Positions 35,542 to 43,392 of a stretch of 64,000 nt of DNA are shown here, one piece after another. Position 1 is the stretch's first letter, and the number at the start of each line of letters is the position of its first letter. Position numbers and translations under genes: made by a program. Source of the stretch: CAUZIZ01 sp965218775 (GTDB lineage: Bacteria > Acidobacteriota > UBA6911 > RPQK01 > JAJDTT01); the NCBI GenBank assembly GCA_965218775.1, contig CBDCLS010000005.1, positions 744,001-808,000 of the forward strand, read 5' to 3'. Below the pieces are notes generated by a model. The model saw only the letters and a list, made by a program, of their open reading frames with translations. It made no database searches and was not told where the DNA came from.

Positions 35542-36669
35542 TCAGCCTGAGCCCCGCCCCACGAGCTCAAGGATGAATTGGTTGACTTTGGCCGGCGACT
35601 CCATCTGGACCATATGTCCGGCGCCCGTGATGATCTCGGTTCTAACACTCTGCGGCAGACCGTCGGCATGGGAGGCTGGGACGATCTGGTCTTCCTGCCC
35701 CCACACTGCCAGGACCGGCATCGACAGCTCCCCCAATCTTTCTGCCAGAACCGTGCTCTGAACATCTCCAACACGGAACTGGTCGGCAAGGGTCTTCAGG
35801 GCTTCCTGAACTCCGTCGATGCGCTTGAACATCAATACGTCGTTGACCATCTGCCGCGTCACCAGAGAGGGATCGTGAAACAGCTTCTCAACCTGTACCC
35901 TGGTGTCCTTGCGTCGCCGGGACTCGATAAAACCATCGATGTAGGTCCCATTGATGTCTTTCCCAAGCGCGGCACTGCCGATCAAGGTAACAGAGGAAAC
36001 CAGCTCAGGATGAGCCAGGGCCAGGATCAGGGCCACCGCACCACCCATCGAATGACCGACGAGGTGGGACGGGCCCAGCTCAACTGCCTCAATGAAGCCC
36101 TTTACCGCCTGGGCTAATCCCTCCAGACTTCCCTCACCAACGTCCTTGCTGGAGGCGCCATGACCAGGCAGATCAAGAGCGTAGACCAGGTGATCGCCGG
36201 CAAGGGTTTCGAGATTGAACAGCCAGTTGTTGAGGCCGCCGCCGAAACCATGAATGAGAACCAGAGGGTCACCACTGCGGCCACGTTTCAGAAAACGAAG
36301 GCGGCGACCCTCGACCTCGACGGTCTGAGGACCCTGATCCTCGGCCGCTTCGTCCTCGGCTTCGGGCACGAAGTTGGCCTGGAAATCTGTGACGTAGCTT
36401 TCGATCTCTCCATCGGAAGTAGACTCATCGGCCACCACAGCCAGCAGCGCTCCCACCAGCAGCACCTCACCTGGCTTGGCTACCTGGCGTCGGAGCACTC
36501 CACCGTCCCTTATCTCTACTGCTGCCAAGATCTTCTCAGTTTCAACCTCGGCCACCTCGTCGCCGGGGGAAACCTCGCTCCCTTCGGCCGTCAGCCACTG
36601 CACCAGGGCGCCCTCCTTCATGGAAAGACCCCATTTCGGCATGGTCAGCGGCCGGATGCTATCGCTCAT
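35542..36669 (-). CDS. acoC: Acetoin dehydrogenase E2-like: lipoyl domain fused to alpha/beta hydrolase
   Basis: 375 aa. Residues 1-85 are a lipoyl domain (MPKWGLSMKEGALVQW, with the lipoylated lysine in EVETEKILAA). After an acidic linker (EAEDEAAEDQGPQ) an alpha/beta-hydrolase fold follows: LVLIHGFGGGLNNW, LPGHGASS, nucleophile in VGHSMGGA, Asp in VWGQEDQIVP, His in GAGHMVQ. This arrangement is that of AcoC, the E2 component that cleaves acetoin-derived acetyl groups. Last gene of an acoX-A-B-C operon; overlaps acoB by four bases (ATGA). Confidence 0.9.
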   Translation of the reverse strand: MSDSIRPLTMPKWGLSMKEGALVQWLTAEGSEVSPGDEVAEVETEKILAAVEIRDGGVLRRQVAKPGEVLLVGALLAVVADESTSDGEIESYVTDFQANFVPEAEDEAAEDQGPQTVEVEGRRLRFLKRGRSGDPLVLIHGFGGGLNNWLFNLETLAGDHLVYALDLPGHGASSKDVGEGSLEGLAQAVKGFIEAVELGPSHLVGHSMGGAVALILALAHPELVSSVTLIGSAALGKDINGTYIDGFIESRRRKDTRVQVEKLFHDPSLVTRQMVNDVLMFKRIDGVQEALKTLADQFRVGDVQSTVLAERLGELSMPVLAVWGQEDQIVPASHADGLPQSVRTEIITGAGHMVQMESPAKVNQFILELVGRGSG

Positions 36670-37676
36670 TGGGCATACTCCATCACTTCACGCACGGCCG
36701 TCTCAACCTGAGTGGCATCGGGAATGTAGAGATCTTCCAGAGTGTCGCTGAAAGGCACTGGTACGTGGGGGGGAGTCACCATATTGATCGGCGCCTTGAG
36801 CGCGCCGAAGGCCTTCTGGGAAACCAGGGCGGACACATCGGTAGCAATGTTGCAGCGAGGACTTGCTTCGTCCACGATGACCAGTCGTCCGGTCTCCTCC
36901 ACGCTTTCCAGAACTGTCTCCTCATCCAGCGGGGAGGTCGAGCGTAGATCGATGAGCTCACAGCCGATCCCGTCCCGGGCCAGGGCTTCGGCCGCCTGGG
37001 AAGCAATGTGCACCATCCTTCCGAGGGCGACCAGCGTGACATCATCACCGTCGCGAACGATATTCGCTTCCCCTAGAGGGATGGTGTAGGACTCGTCAGG
37101 AACATCCCCCTCAGTCGAGTACAGCAGTTTGTGTTCGCAAAAGATAACCGGATCGTCGTCCCGGATCGCCTCAATCAGCATGCCTTTGGCATCGTAGGGT
37201 GTCGACGGAACCACACACTTCAAACCCGGAATGTGGGTAAAGATCGGGTATAGGCACTGAGAGTGCTGGGCCGCCGCCCTCAGACCCGCTCCGATCATGG
37301 TTCGGATCACAACCGGAGTCTTCGCCTTGCCGCCGAACATATAGCGAAACTTGGCGGCCTGATTGAAGATCTGATCGAAGCAAACACCCAGAAAATCGAT
37401 GAACATCAGCTCCACCACTGGGCGTAGCCCTGAAGTAGCCGCTCCGATTGCGGCTCCAATGAAGGCAGACTCACTGATCGGCGTATCCATCACCCGATCA
37501 CCGAATCGACCCCAGAGTCCCTTGGTCACCCCCAGAGGACCTCCCCAGGCGTCCATCTCACCGGGCGACCCGGATCCGCCTGCGATGTCTTCCCCCATGA
37601 TTACGACCCGCTCGTCTCGTTCCATTTCCTGCAGCAATGCCTGGTTCAGGGCCTGCTGGTAGGTTGCTTTTCCCAT
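36666..37676 (-). CDS. acoB: Acetoin/2-oxo acid dehydrogenase E1 component, beta subunit
   Basis: 336 aa. TKGLWGRFGDRVMDTPISES and GAAIGAATSGLRPVVELMF are E1-beta signatures, followed by KTPVVIRTMIGAG, PSTPYDAKGML, FCEHKLLY and the C-terminal transketolase domain with LIDLRSTSPLDEE and VDEASPRCN. Pairs with the alpha subunit to form the TPP-dependent E1 that splits acetoin (or decarboxylates a 2-oxo acid). Start ATG 37676 follows AAGGAGGAAAG. 66 bases after acoA and overlapping acoC by four. Confidence 0.92.
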   Translation of the reverse strand: MGKATYQQALNQALLQEMERDERVVIMGEDIAGGSGSPGEMDAWGGPLGVTKGLWGRFGDRVMDTPISESAFIGAAIGAATSGLRPVVELMFIDFLGVCFDQIFNQAAKFRYMFGGKAKTPVVIRTMIGAGLRAAAQHSQCLYPIFTHIPGLKCVVPSTPYDAKGMLIEAIRDDDPVIFCEHKLLYSTEGDVPDESYTIPLGEANIVRDGDDVTLVALGRMVHIASQAAEALARDGIGCELIDLRSTSPLDEETVLESVEETGRLVIVDEASPRCNIATDVSALVSQKAFGALKAPINMVTPPHVPVPFSDTLEDLYIPDATQVETAVREVMEYAQ

Positions 37677-37717
37677 CTCTTTCCTCCTTAGAGCTCTTGC
37701 AAGAAGCTCGCAAAGCT

Positions 37718-37733
37718 CTTAGGGCTCGCGCAG
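37718..37733. repeat. Remnant end of the 59001-type palindromic element in the acoA-acoB spacer
   Basis: 16 bases TTAGGGCTCGCGCAGA, identical to the terminal part of the inverted-repeat element at 59001-59189. Short match, so chance or a relic; the rest of the 66-bp spacer only holds the acoB ribosome binding site. Confidence 0.45.
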
Positions 37734-37742
37734 AGCAAACCC

Positions 37743-38711
37743 TTAGTAGGACACATAAACATCCGTCAAAAGTGTCTCTGGACCCGGCTTTGGAGAAGCC
37801 TTGGCTTCGGTCACCGCCTGCTCGATCAAGCTCGCGACCTCGGCATCGATCGTCGCCAGTTCCGCTTCCTCAACCAGCCCTGTTGCAGTCACGCTCTTGG
37901 TAAAGTTCTTGATGCAGTCCCTATCTTGGCGCAGCCGCGCCACCTCGTCCTCGGCCCGGTAGGTCTGTGCATCGCCCTCGAAGTGACCGTAATAGCGATT
38001 TACCTTGCACTCGATCAGCGTCGGCCCTCCTCCTTCGCGGGCTCGGCTGATCGCCTCCCCCGCCGTCTCGTAGACGCTGAAGAAGTCATGCCCATCGACA
38101 ACGACGCCCGGCATATTGAATCCGTTGGCTCGATCTGCAACATCGTCACAGGCGGTCGAGTACTTGACGGACGTGGCTTCGGCATAGCCGTTGTTCTCCA
38201 CCACGAAGATACACGGGAGTTGCCAGATCGACGCCAGGTTGAGACTCTCGAAGGTGGTTCCCTGGTTGGAACCTCCGTCTCCGACGAACGCTACTGCAAC
38301 CGCCTTTTTCCCCAAGGTCTTGGCCGCCAGTCCGGCACCACAGATCAGAGGGGGGCTTCCTCCTACGATGCCATTTGCTCCCATCATTCCCTTGTCGAGG
38401 TCGGCGATATGCATCGAGCCTCCCTTGCCCGCACACAACCCATTACGCCTGCCGTAGAGCTCAGCCATCATGCCCTTGAGATCGCATCCCTTGGCGATGC
38501 AGTGGCCATGTCCTCGATGGGTACTGCCGATCCTGTCGTCGTCCTCGAGATGCAAACAGACTCCTGTGGCGATTGCTTCCTCGCCCGCGTACAGGTGGAC
38601 AAACCCGGGGATATCACCGGTTTGAAACTCGATATGGATGCGTTCCTCGAACTCTCGGATCTTCCTCATGATCCGATAGGCCCGCAAGGCCAGGTCATGG
38701 TTGAGTTGCAT
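37743..38711 (-). CDS. acoA: Acetoin/2-oxo acid dehydrogenase E1 component, alpha subunit
   Basis: 322 aa. IREFEERIHIEFQTGDIPGF, LYAGEEAIATGV, STHRGHGHCIAKG, GRRNGLCAGKGGSMHI and the TPP motif VGDGGSNQGTTFESLNLASI...VENNGYA are classical E1-alpha. ATG 38711 is chosen because AAAGGAG lies five bases upstream; the GTG at 38717 overlaps that site. Encoded between acoX and acoB. The substrate is assigned as acetoin from the operon context (acoX and the AcoC-type E2), not from the sequence of this subunit alone. Confidence 0.92.
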   Translation of the reverse strand: MQLNHDLALRAYRIMRKIREFEERIHIEFQTGDIPGFVHLYAGEEAIATGVCLHLEDDDRIGSTHRGHGHCIAKGCDLKGMMAELYGRRNGLCAGKGGSMHIADLDKGMMGANGIVGGSPPLICGAGLAAKTLGKKAVAVAFVGDGGSNQGTTFESLNLASIWQLPCIFVVENNGYAEATSVKYSTACDDVADRANGFNMPGVVVDGHDFFSVYETAGEAISRAREGGGPTLIECKVNRYYGHFEGDAQTYRAEDEVARLRQDRDCIKNFTKSVTATGLVEEAELATIDAEVASLIEQAVTEAKASPKPGPETLLTDVYVSY

Positions 38712-39774
38712 GTTCACTCCTTTCGATTTCTGTCGAAACCCGAATGGGACCCTCTCGAAGCAGGCCCTGCTGAGCCGCCAGCTCCATCACACGCTTTACC
38801 CGTATGGTCCGAGGCCCGCTACGATCGAGCCGAACGGTAACATGATCGTTGGGGGAGAACTCCATCTCCCGCTCACCGTCGAGTGCAATCACGCCTTGTC
38901 GGGCCCGTACCCGCTGAACCTCTTCTGCATGAATTCGGTGCACGGCCGAGATGCCAACCGGCACGATCAAACCCGGTGCGATCGGAGCCGTTACAATCGT
39001 CGATGCCCCCTCGGCTGAGGACAGATCAACCCTGAGTCCGTGCGCGTCGAGCCTCGACACCGGGTGGAGTAAGGCCGCAATGGTGGAGAGGCCGATGGAG
39101 TCCACCTCAGCAAAGGTGACAAAGATCTGGTCCAGTTCCTCGGGGCGCCAGAGCGCCTTCGACCCAGTCCACAAGGCCGTGCTGACACAGGCGTCCACCA
39201 GGGCGACGTCCTGGCGCCCATTCACCTTCACACGGAGGATCTTGTTGCGAATCGTTGATTCCTCAGTGTTGAAGTGGCCTGCTACGGCCAGTCCGGTGGC
39301 GAGTCCCGCTGTCGTCGCTTCCCTCAACGATGGAAAAACATTGTTGGTTCCAGTCGACAGGGCTGTAATTGGAACCTCACCCGAGACTCGGGCGACCAGA
39401 CGATGGGTCCCGTCCCCTCCCAGCACCAGAAGAGCCCGCACCCCGGCTTCGACCATCTCCCTTGCTGCTATCAGGGTCGCCTCCGGACCATCCTCCAGTG
39501 CCATATCCAAGAAAACCACTTCGGGCCAATTGGGACGCGATTGCGCCGACATCGCCAGGACTCGCCGAAGCCTTCCGGCGATGCCGCCGGAGTCAGTCAT
39601 CATGTAGACACGGTCCACTCCAGCGACGCCAAGACCGGAGAGGATCCGACCAACCATGTTGCTCTTTTCTGCGATCGGGAATACCGAAGCCTGGGCTACC
39701 AATCTACGGATGTCGCGGCCCGCGGCCGGGTTGGCCAGAATACCCACACTGCGTCGGTTCCGAGAGGGCACCAT
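38695..39774 (-). CDS. acoX: AcoX-like ATP-NAD kinase family protein
   Basis: 359 aa. VGILANPAAGRDIRRL, ALLVLGGDGTHRLVA (GGDGT phosphate-binding motif of NAD/diacylglycerol kinases), TALSTGTNNVFPS and EREMEFSPNDHVTVRL are shared with AcoX, a protein of unknown role encoded in acetoin operons. Whether it phosphorylates anything is not established. The frame is open to 39894, but similarity begins at MVPSRNRRSVGIL, and ATG 39774 is used. Overlaps acoA by 17 bases and heads the operon. Confidence 0.87.
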   Translation of the reverse strand: MVPSRNRRSVGILANPAAGRDIRRLVAQASVFPIAEKSNMVGRILSGLGVAGVDRVYMMTDSGGIAGRLRRVLAMSAQSRPNWPEVVFLDMALEDGPEATLIAAREMVEAGVRALLVLGGDGTHRLVARVSGEVPITALSTGTNNVFPSLREATTAGLATGLAVAGHFNTEESTIRNKILRVKVNGRQDVALVDACVSTALWTGSKALWRPEELDQIFVTFAEVDSIGLSTIAALLHPVSRLDAHGLRVDLSSAEGASTIVTAPIAPGLIVPVGISAVHRIHAEEVQRVRARQGVIALDGEREMEFSPNDHVTVRLDRSGPRTIRVKRVMELAAQQGLLREGPIRVSTEIERSEHATQP

Positions 39775-39847
39775 GTGCCGAGCATTATCGCTTCCTGCGC
39801 TCGGACTCGCAACGCCCCTAACTCGATGCCCCGCAGATCCGGCTCTT

Positions 39848-39995
39848 CCCCTTGCCTTTTCCCTTGCCTTTGCCCGTGCTCTGACTTCGTCCATCTCTCC
39901 CTTCAGGGCTCCTGTTCAACCCGGCGAGCATTGAACGTTCTCCACCTAGTCTCGGTGATTGTCGAAAAAGGGCACGGGTAAGGGCAAGGGCAAGG
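39848..39995. repeat. CCCTTGCC-type inverted low-complexity repeat, second locus
   Basis: The left arm (39848-39879, CCTTGCCTTTTCCCTTGCC...) and right arm (39970-39995, GGGCACGGGTAAGGGCAAGG...) are imperfect complements and closely resemble the perfect arms at 8923-9023. It lies upstream of acoX, so the acoX promoter probably lies within or around it. Frames reading through these arms are not coding. Confidence 0.65.
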
Positions 39996-40004
39996 TAACC
40001 CTAA

Positions 40005-40179
40005 CCCGGATTATTCATAAGTTTTCGTCGCGAGGCAGTGCCAGTGCCGTCCTGACAAGGCTTGCGACCGAGGCCTCCGCAGTCGTACTTGTACAGTACG
40101 TCGAGGAGGCCGACCGAGCGTAACGCAGTCAGGGCGGATGATGGCGTTGCCGCAGCAGAAAATTTATGAATAATGCGGG
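40005..40179. repeat. 175-bp terminal-inverted-repeat element (MITE-like)
   Basis: 22-bp arms at 40005-40026 and 40158-40179 (CCCGGATTATTCATAAGTTT... and its complement, two mismatches). The interior also folds: GAGGCCTCC...GTACTTGTACAGTAC...GGAGGCC. Non-coding; it ends exactly one base before the stop codon of the MFS gene and may act as its terminator. No second copy is seen in this window. Confidence 0.75.
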
Positions 40180-41331
40180 CTAAGCAGGTACCGGCTCTCG
40201 GCGGGGGAGTCGGCGAGCCAGGACCAGCGTCGCTGCTGCGATCCCAGCACCGAGATAAAACACGGCGGAATAGCCGAGGAAGGACCAGAGATAACCTCCG
40301 ATCAGCGGCATTATTACCGCGGCGATATGGTTCATGGTGATCCCCATGGACAGAGAGGCCCGCAGTTCCTCGGGTTCGGCGATACGCCCGATGTAGGTGG
40401 ACAACGACAGGGTGAAGAGCATGAACAGGTTATCGACGACGTAGAGGACGAAAAGCAGGTTCACGTTCTTGATGGCACCATAGCCAAGGAAAATCAGAGT
40501 CAGGGCGGCGAAGTTGAGCGTGAGGAGAGATCTTTCCCCGAAGCGATCGATCAGTTTGCCCACGAAAGGAGCCATGCAGATGTTGGCGCAGCTGTTGATC
40601 AAGGAAAGAGTAATGATCGTCGTCACATCCACACCGAATGTCTTCACCAGCGCAAACAAGGCAAAGGTAACGAAGATTTGACGGCGACAGCCAGCCAAAA
40701 ACTCGAGCCCATAGAAAAGCGCGTACTTTCGCTTCAGCACCAAACGCACGGGGGAACGATGGCCGAGATCTTTGTCCATAAAGAAAAGAGGAATTGCACC
40801 CAGCACCGCGGCTAAGCCAATCATCTGGTAGATCGCGGAAAAGGAGAAGGAGTCGGAAGCCCAGAAGACACATAGGATACCGATCACACCGGCGAAGGCT
40901 GCAAGGCTCTGCATCCTCCCCAGGACCCGCCCCTGCGCACCGGGCGCTGCCAAACCCAGAGCCATACTTGCAGCAGTGGGCATCCAGACGTGAAATCCGA
41001 TGCTCCATAGAAAGGAGAAGGCAATGAGTGTGGGGACAGTTTCGGTGTAGCCATAAGCAACGTAGCCAGCACCGAAGATGATCAGGCTAAAGGCTCCCAT
41101 TCGGGGCTCGGCCAGGCCTACCAGCAAACCGACAAGAGGTGCGGCCAAGAACCCGGGGATCTCCCGGATCGATTCGAGTATGCCCAGCTCCTCCGGGGCA
41201 AGACCGATCTTCTCTACGGCAAAGTTGTTGAAGATAGCAAAATGGACCTGAATTGCGATGCCCTGGGCACAGATGGCAAGTATGAAGAGAACGATGTTGC
41301 GACGTAGTAAAGGGTCTCGCTTGAAAACCAT
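40180..41331 (-). CDS. MFS transporter
   Basis: 383 aa, about 12 hydrophobic segments in two halves; inner membrane. LGILESIREIPGFLAAPLVGLLVG and GRVLGRMQSLAAFAG resemble MFS loop 2-3 and helix 5 regions; PFVGKLIDRFGERSLL is the repeated MFS loop motif GKLxDRxGxR in the second half. Substrate unknown. ATG 41331 is preferred over the longer frame to 41463 because the extra 44 residues are basic and non-hydrophobic. Confidence 0.85.
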   Translation of the reverse strand: MVFKRDPLLRRNIVLFILAICAQGIAIQVHFAIFNNFAVEKIGLAPEELGILESIREIPGFLAAPLVGLLVGLAEPRMGAFSLIIFGAGYVAYGYTETVPTLIAFSFLWSIGFHVWMPTAASMALGLAAPGAQGRVLGRMQSLAAFAGVIGILCVFWASDSFSFSAIYQMIGLAAVLGAIPLFFMDKDLGHRSPVRLVLKRKYALFYGLEFLAGCRRQIFVTFALFALVKTFGVDVTTIITLSLINSCANICMAPFVGKLIDRFGERSLLTLNFAALTLIFLGYGAIKNVNLLFVLYVVDNLFMLFTLSLSTYIGRIAEPEELRASLSMGITMNHIAAVIMPLIGGYLWSFLGYSAVFYLGAGIAAATLVLARRLPRREPVPA

Positions 41332-41548
41332 CAGGAGTCTCGATTCTCCCTGTCCCTCGCGGCCTTCAGCAGTCGCTTGGCACTTTCTTACCACAGTAGT
41401 CCGACGGAGATCCACGCAGCGTCTTCCGCTCGTCGAAGTTTGTCGGCTAAAGCGCGTGCCCACGTTTTCTAGCGCAATCGGATATATAGTAAAGGCGGGT
41501 AGGCCCTAGCGGGCCCTCTTCGAAGCTGAGATTGTGAGGACGATCCTA

Positions 41549-42001
41549 GTGAAAATCGTGCTCGTCCATCCACTTATCCCCCAGAACACGGGAAACATCG
41601 CCCGGCTCACCGCTGCGACCGGAACCGATTTGCACTTGATCGAGCCCCTTGGGTTCGAGCTATCCGACCGGTATCTGAAGCGAGCCGGCCTCGACTACTG
41701 GGCGGAGGTGCGACTTTTCGTACACAAGACATGGGAGGCATTCCTGGAGGAAGCGATGCCCGAGCGACTCTGGTGCTTTAGCACCAGAGCTCCAAAACCG
41801 TTTACCGAAGTCTGCTACCGATCGGATGATTATCTGGTGTTCGGCAATGAATCGGAAGGACTACCCGCGCATATGCACCAGCGCTACGCCGATTTTCGAT
41901 TGCGTATTCCCTTTGAGAATCAACGTGTTCGCAGCCTGAATCTCTCCAACTCGGTGGCGGTGGCACTTTACGAAGCGCGACGGCAGCTGGGGACTCCCTG
42001 A
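41549..42001 (+). CDS. trmL: tRNA (cytidine(34)-2'-O)-methyltransferase
   Basis: 150 aa SPOUT (SpoU) methyltransferase. Methylates the ribose of C/U34 in tRNA-Leu. HPLIPQNTGNIARLTAATG is the N-terminal motif 1, IEPLGFELSDRYLKRAGLDYW and LVFGNESEGLP motif 2, and IPFENQRVRSLNLSNSVAVALYE motif 3, forming the SAM-binding knot. GAGGA eight bases before GTG 41549 favours that start over GTG 41534. Confidence 0.93.
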   Translation: MKIVLVHPLIPQNTGNIARLTAATGTDLHLIEPLGFELSDRYLKRAGLDYWAEVRLFVHKTWEAFLEEAMPERLWCFSTRAPKPFTEVCYRSDDYLVFGNESEGLPAHMHQRYADFRLRIPFENQRVRSLNLSNSVAVALYEARRQLGTP

Positions 42002-42152
42002 AGTCCCAGGTCACTAACGTCACCAGCCGGGCGCGAGGCGACACCCAGCCAGCCGCCGCCGTACGGAGTGCCATCCTCATGGCCTACACTCTGCCCAAAG
42101 CTCACTTCAGGCTTTTCTTGTTTGGAATTTGGAGCTTGGAATTTGGTGCTTC

Positions 42153-43178
42153 TCAACCGTCAAGCCTCCGTCGGAGTAGCAAGTACCCGCTTCCAGCTAG
42201 TAGGAGCAACAGGATCAGTAACCCCAGGTCCGAGAGAGTGGGAATTATATCAGAGGCGGTGACGACGACCGTCGCAGTCGCGACGGCCGTTACCTGCACT
42301 GGACCAGTCAGCGTCGACAGGCCATTGGGTGGGTTGGCCAATTCAGCCGTAACTGTCACTTCATTTGTAAAAGTAACATCCAAGGGATCCGTGACACAGG
42401 TGTAGGAATGCGATTCGCCCGGCCCCAGGTTCGCAAGGGCGCCGGCCGCTTGATTGCAGCTCGGGGTCATCGGATCAACGACGGTTATGTTCACGAGGTT
42501 GTTGACGCCAGTGTTCTCGATCGTGATGGTAAAGGTGACTGTGCCTCCTTGCACCACCGTTAGCAAATCCGGCACCTTGGTTACCGTGAGCTGACCGAGG
42601 AGCGGATTGACGGTCAGCGTGTCGCTGGCGCTGCCACTGTCGCCCAGCGAGGAAGTCAGGTTTCCCGAGGTGTTCGGGTGCGGACCCGGCGTGCTGCTGG
42701 TGACGTCGACGGTCACGGTGCAACTGGCGCCGGGAGAAACGGTCCCGCCGCTGTAGCTGATAACGCCGGCGCCCGCCACCGCAGTCAGCGTGCCGCCCGT
42801 GCAGGTGGTGGAAGCAGCGGGCGGTGTAGCGACCATCTCCAGTATTTCCCGAGCCTCCTGGGCGGTACGCGCAAGAGGCTTCGTGCAGAGGATGGCTTTG
42901 CCGGCCGCGGCAGCCAGCTCAACCGCCTCCTGGTGAATCTGGTCCGGCAGTCCTATGATGACCACACCGGTTTCGGGGTCAGCGATGGCTTGACGGAGAT
43001 CGCCACTGCTGCGCGGTATATTCCATTGACCCGCAAAGGCTCTGGCCCTTTCCGTGTCGCGTGAATAGACCATCCCTATCTGCTTCCCTGCCCCCAGAAG
43101 GGCGCGGGTGTAGAACTCGCCAATGAGACCGGTTCCCAACAAGCTGACTTGCTTGGATCTGAGGTCGTTTTTCACCAT
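42153..43178 (-). CDS. Chimeric ORF: Gfo/Idh/MocA N-terminus joined to IPTL-CTERM surface-protein tail
   Basis: About 341 aa. The first ~116 residues are an NAD-binding Rossmann half of Gfo/Idh/MocA type (VSLLGTGLIGEFYTRALLG, VVIIGLPDQIHQEAVELAAA, LCTKPLARTAQEAREIL). At about base 42830 the sequence changes abruptly to the tail of a secreted repeat protein: PPAASTTCTGGTLTAV, GASCTVTVDVTSSTPG, DUF11-like TVTFTITIENTGVNN, and the sorting tag IPTLSDLGLLILLLLLAG...RRRL (IPTL-CTERM). The oxidoreductase half lacks its substrate domain and the surface half lacks its signal peptide, so it is unlikely to work as either. Start ATG 43178 (or GTG 43175) after GGGAGGA. A deletion or rearrangement is inferred; a misassembly is possible. 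Confidence 0.8.
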   Translation of the reverse strand: MVKNDLRSKQVSLLGTGLIGEFYTRALLGAGKQIGMVYSRDTERARAFAGQWNIPRSSGDLRQAIADPETGVVIIGLPDQIHQEAVELAAAAGKAILCTKPLARTAQEAREILEMVATPPAASTTCTGGTLTAVAGAGVISYSGGTVSPGASCTVTVDVTSSTPGPHPNTSGNLTSSLGDSGSASDTLTVNPLLGQLTVTKVPDLLTVVQGGTVTFTITIENTGVNNLVNITVVDPMTPSCNQAAGALANLGPGESHSYTCVTDPLDVTFTNEVTVTAELANPPNGLSTLTGPVQVTAVATATVVVTASDIIPTLSDLGLLILLLLLAGSGYLLLRRRLDG

Positions 43179-43392
43179 TCCTCCCAAAGGCTGAACTCCG
43201 TTGAAATTCGGTCACGAAAAAGCGCCTCTTCCAGGAACTGCTGGCCGCGATTCTGCCAGCCTTACCAGTCGACTACAAGGGCACTGATCCTGGAGGCGCC
43301 GGCCATAAGGTCTGGCAATAGGAGGAGAACCCACCATCGATGAAGGACTTGGCTTGGGACCTTGAAGAGGCGATACTACTGGTTCGATCCAA

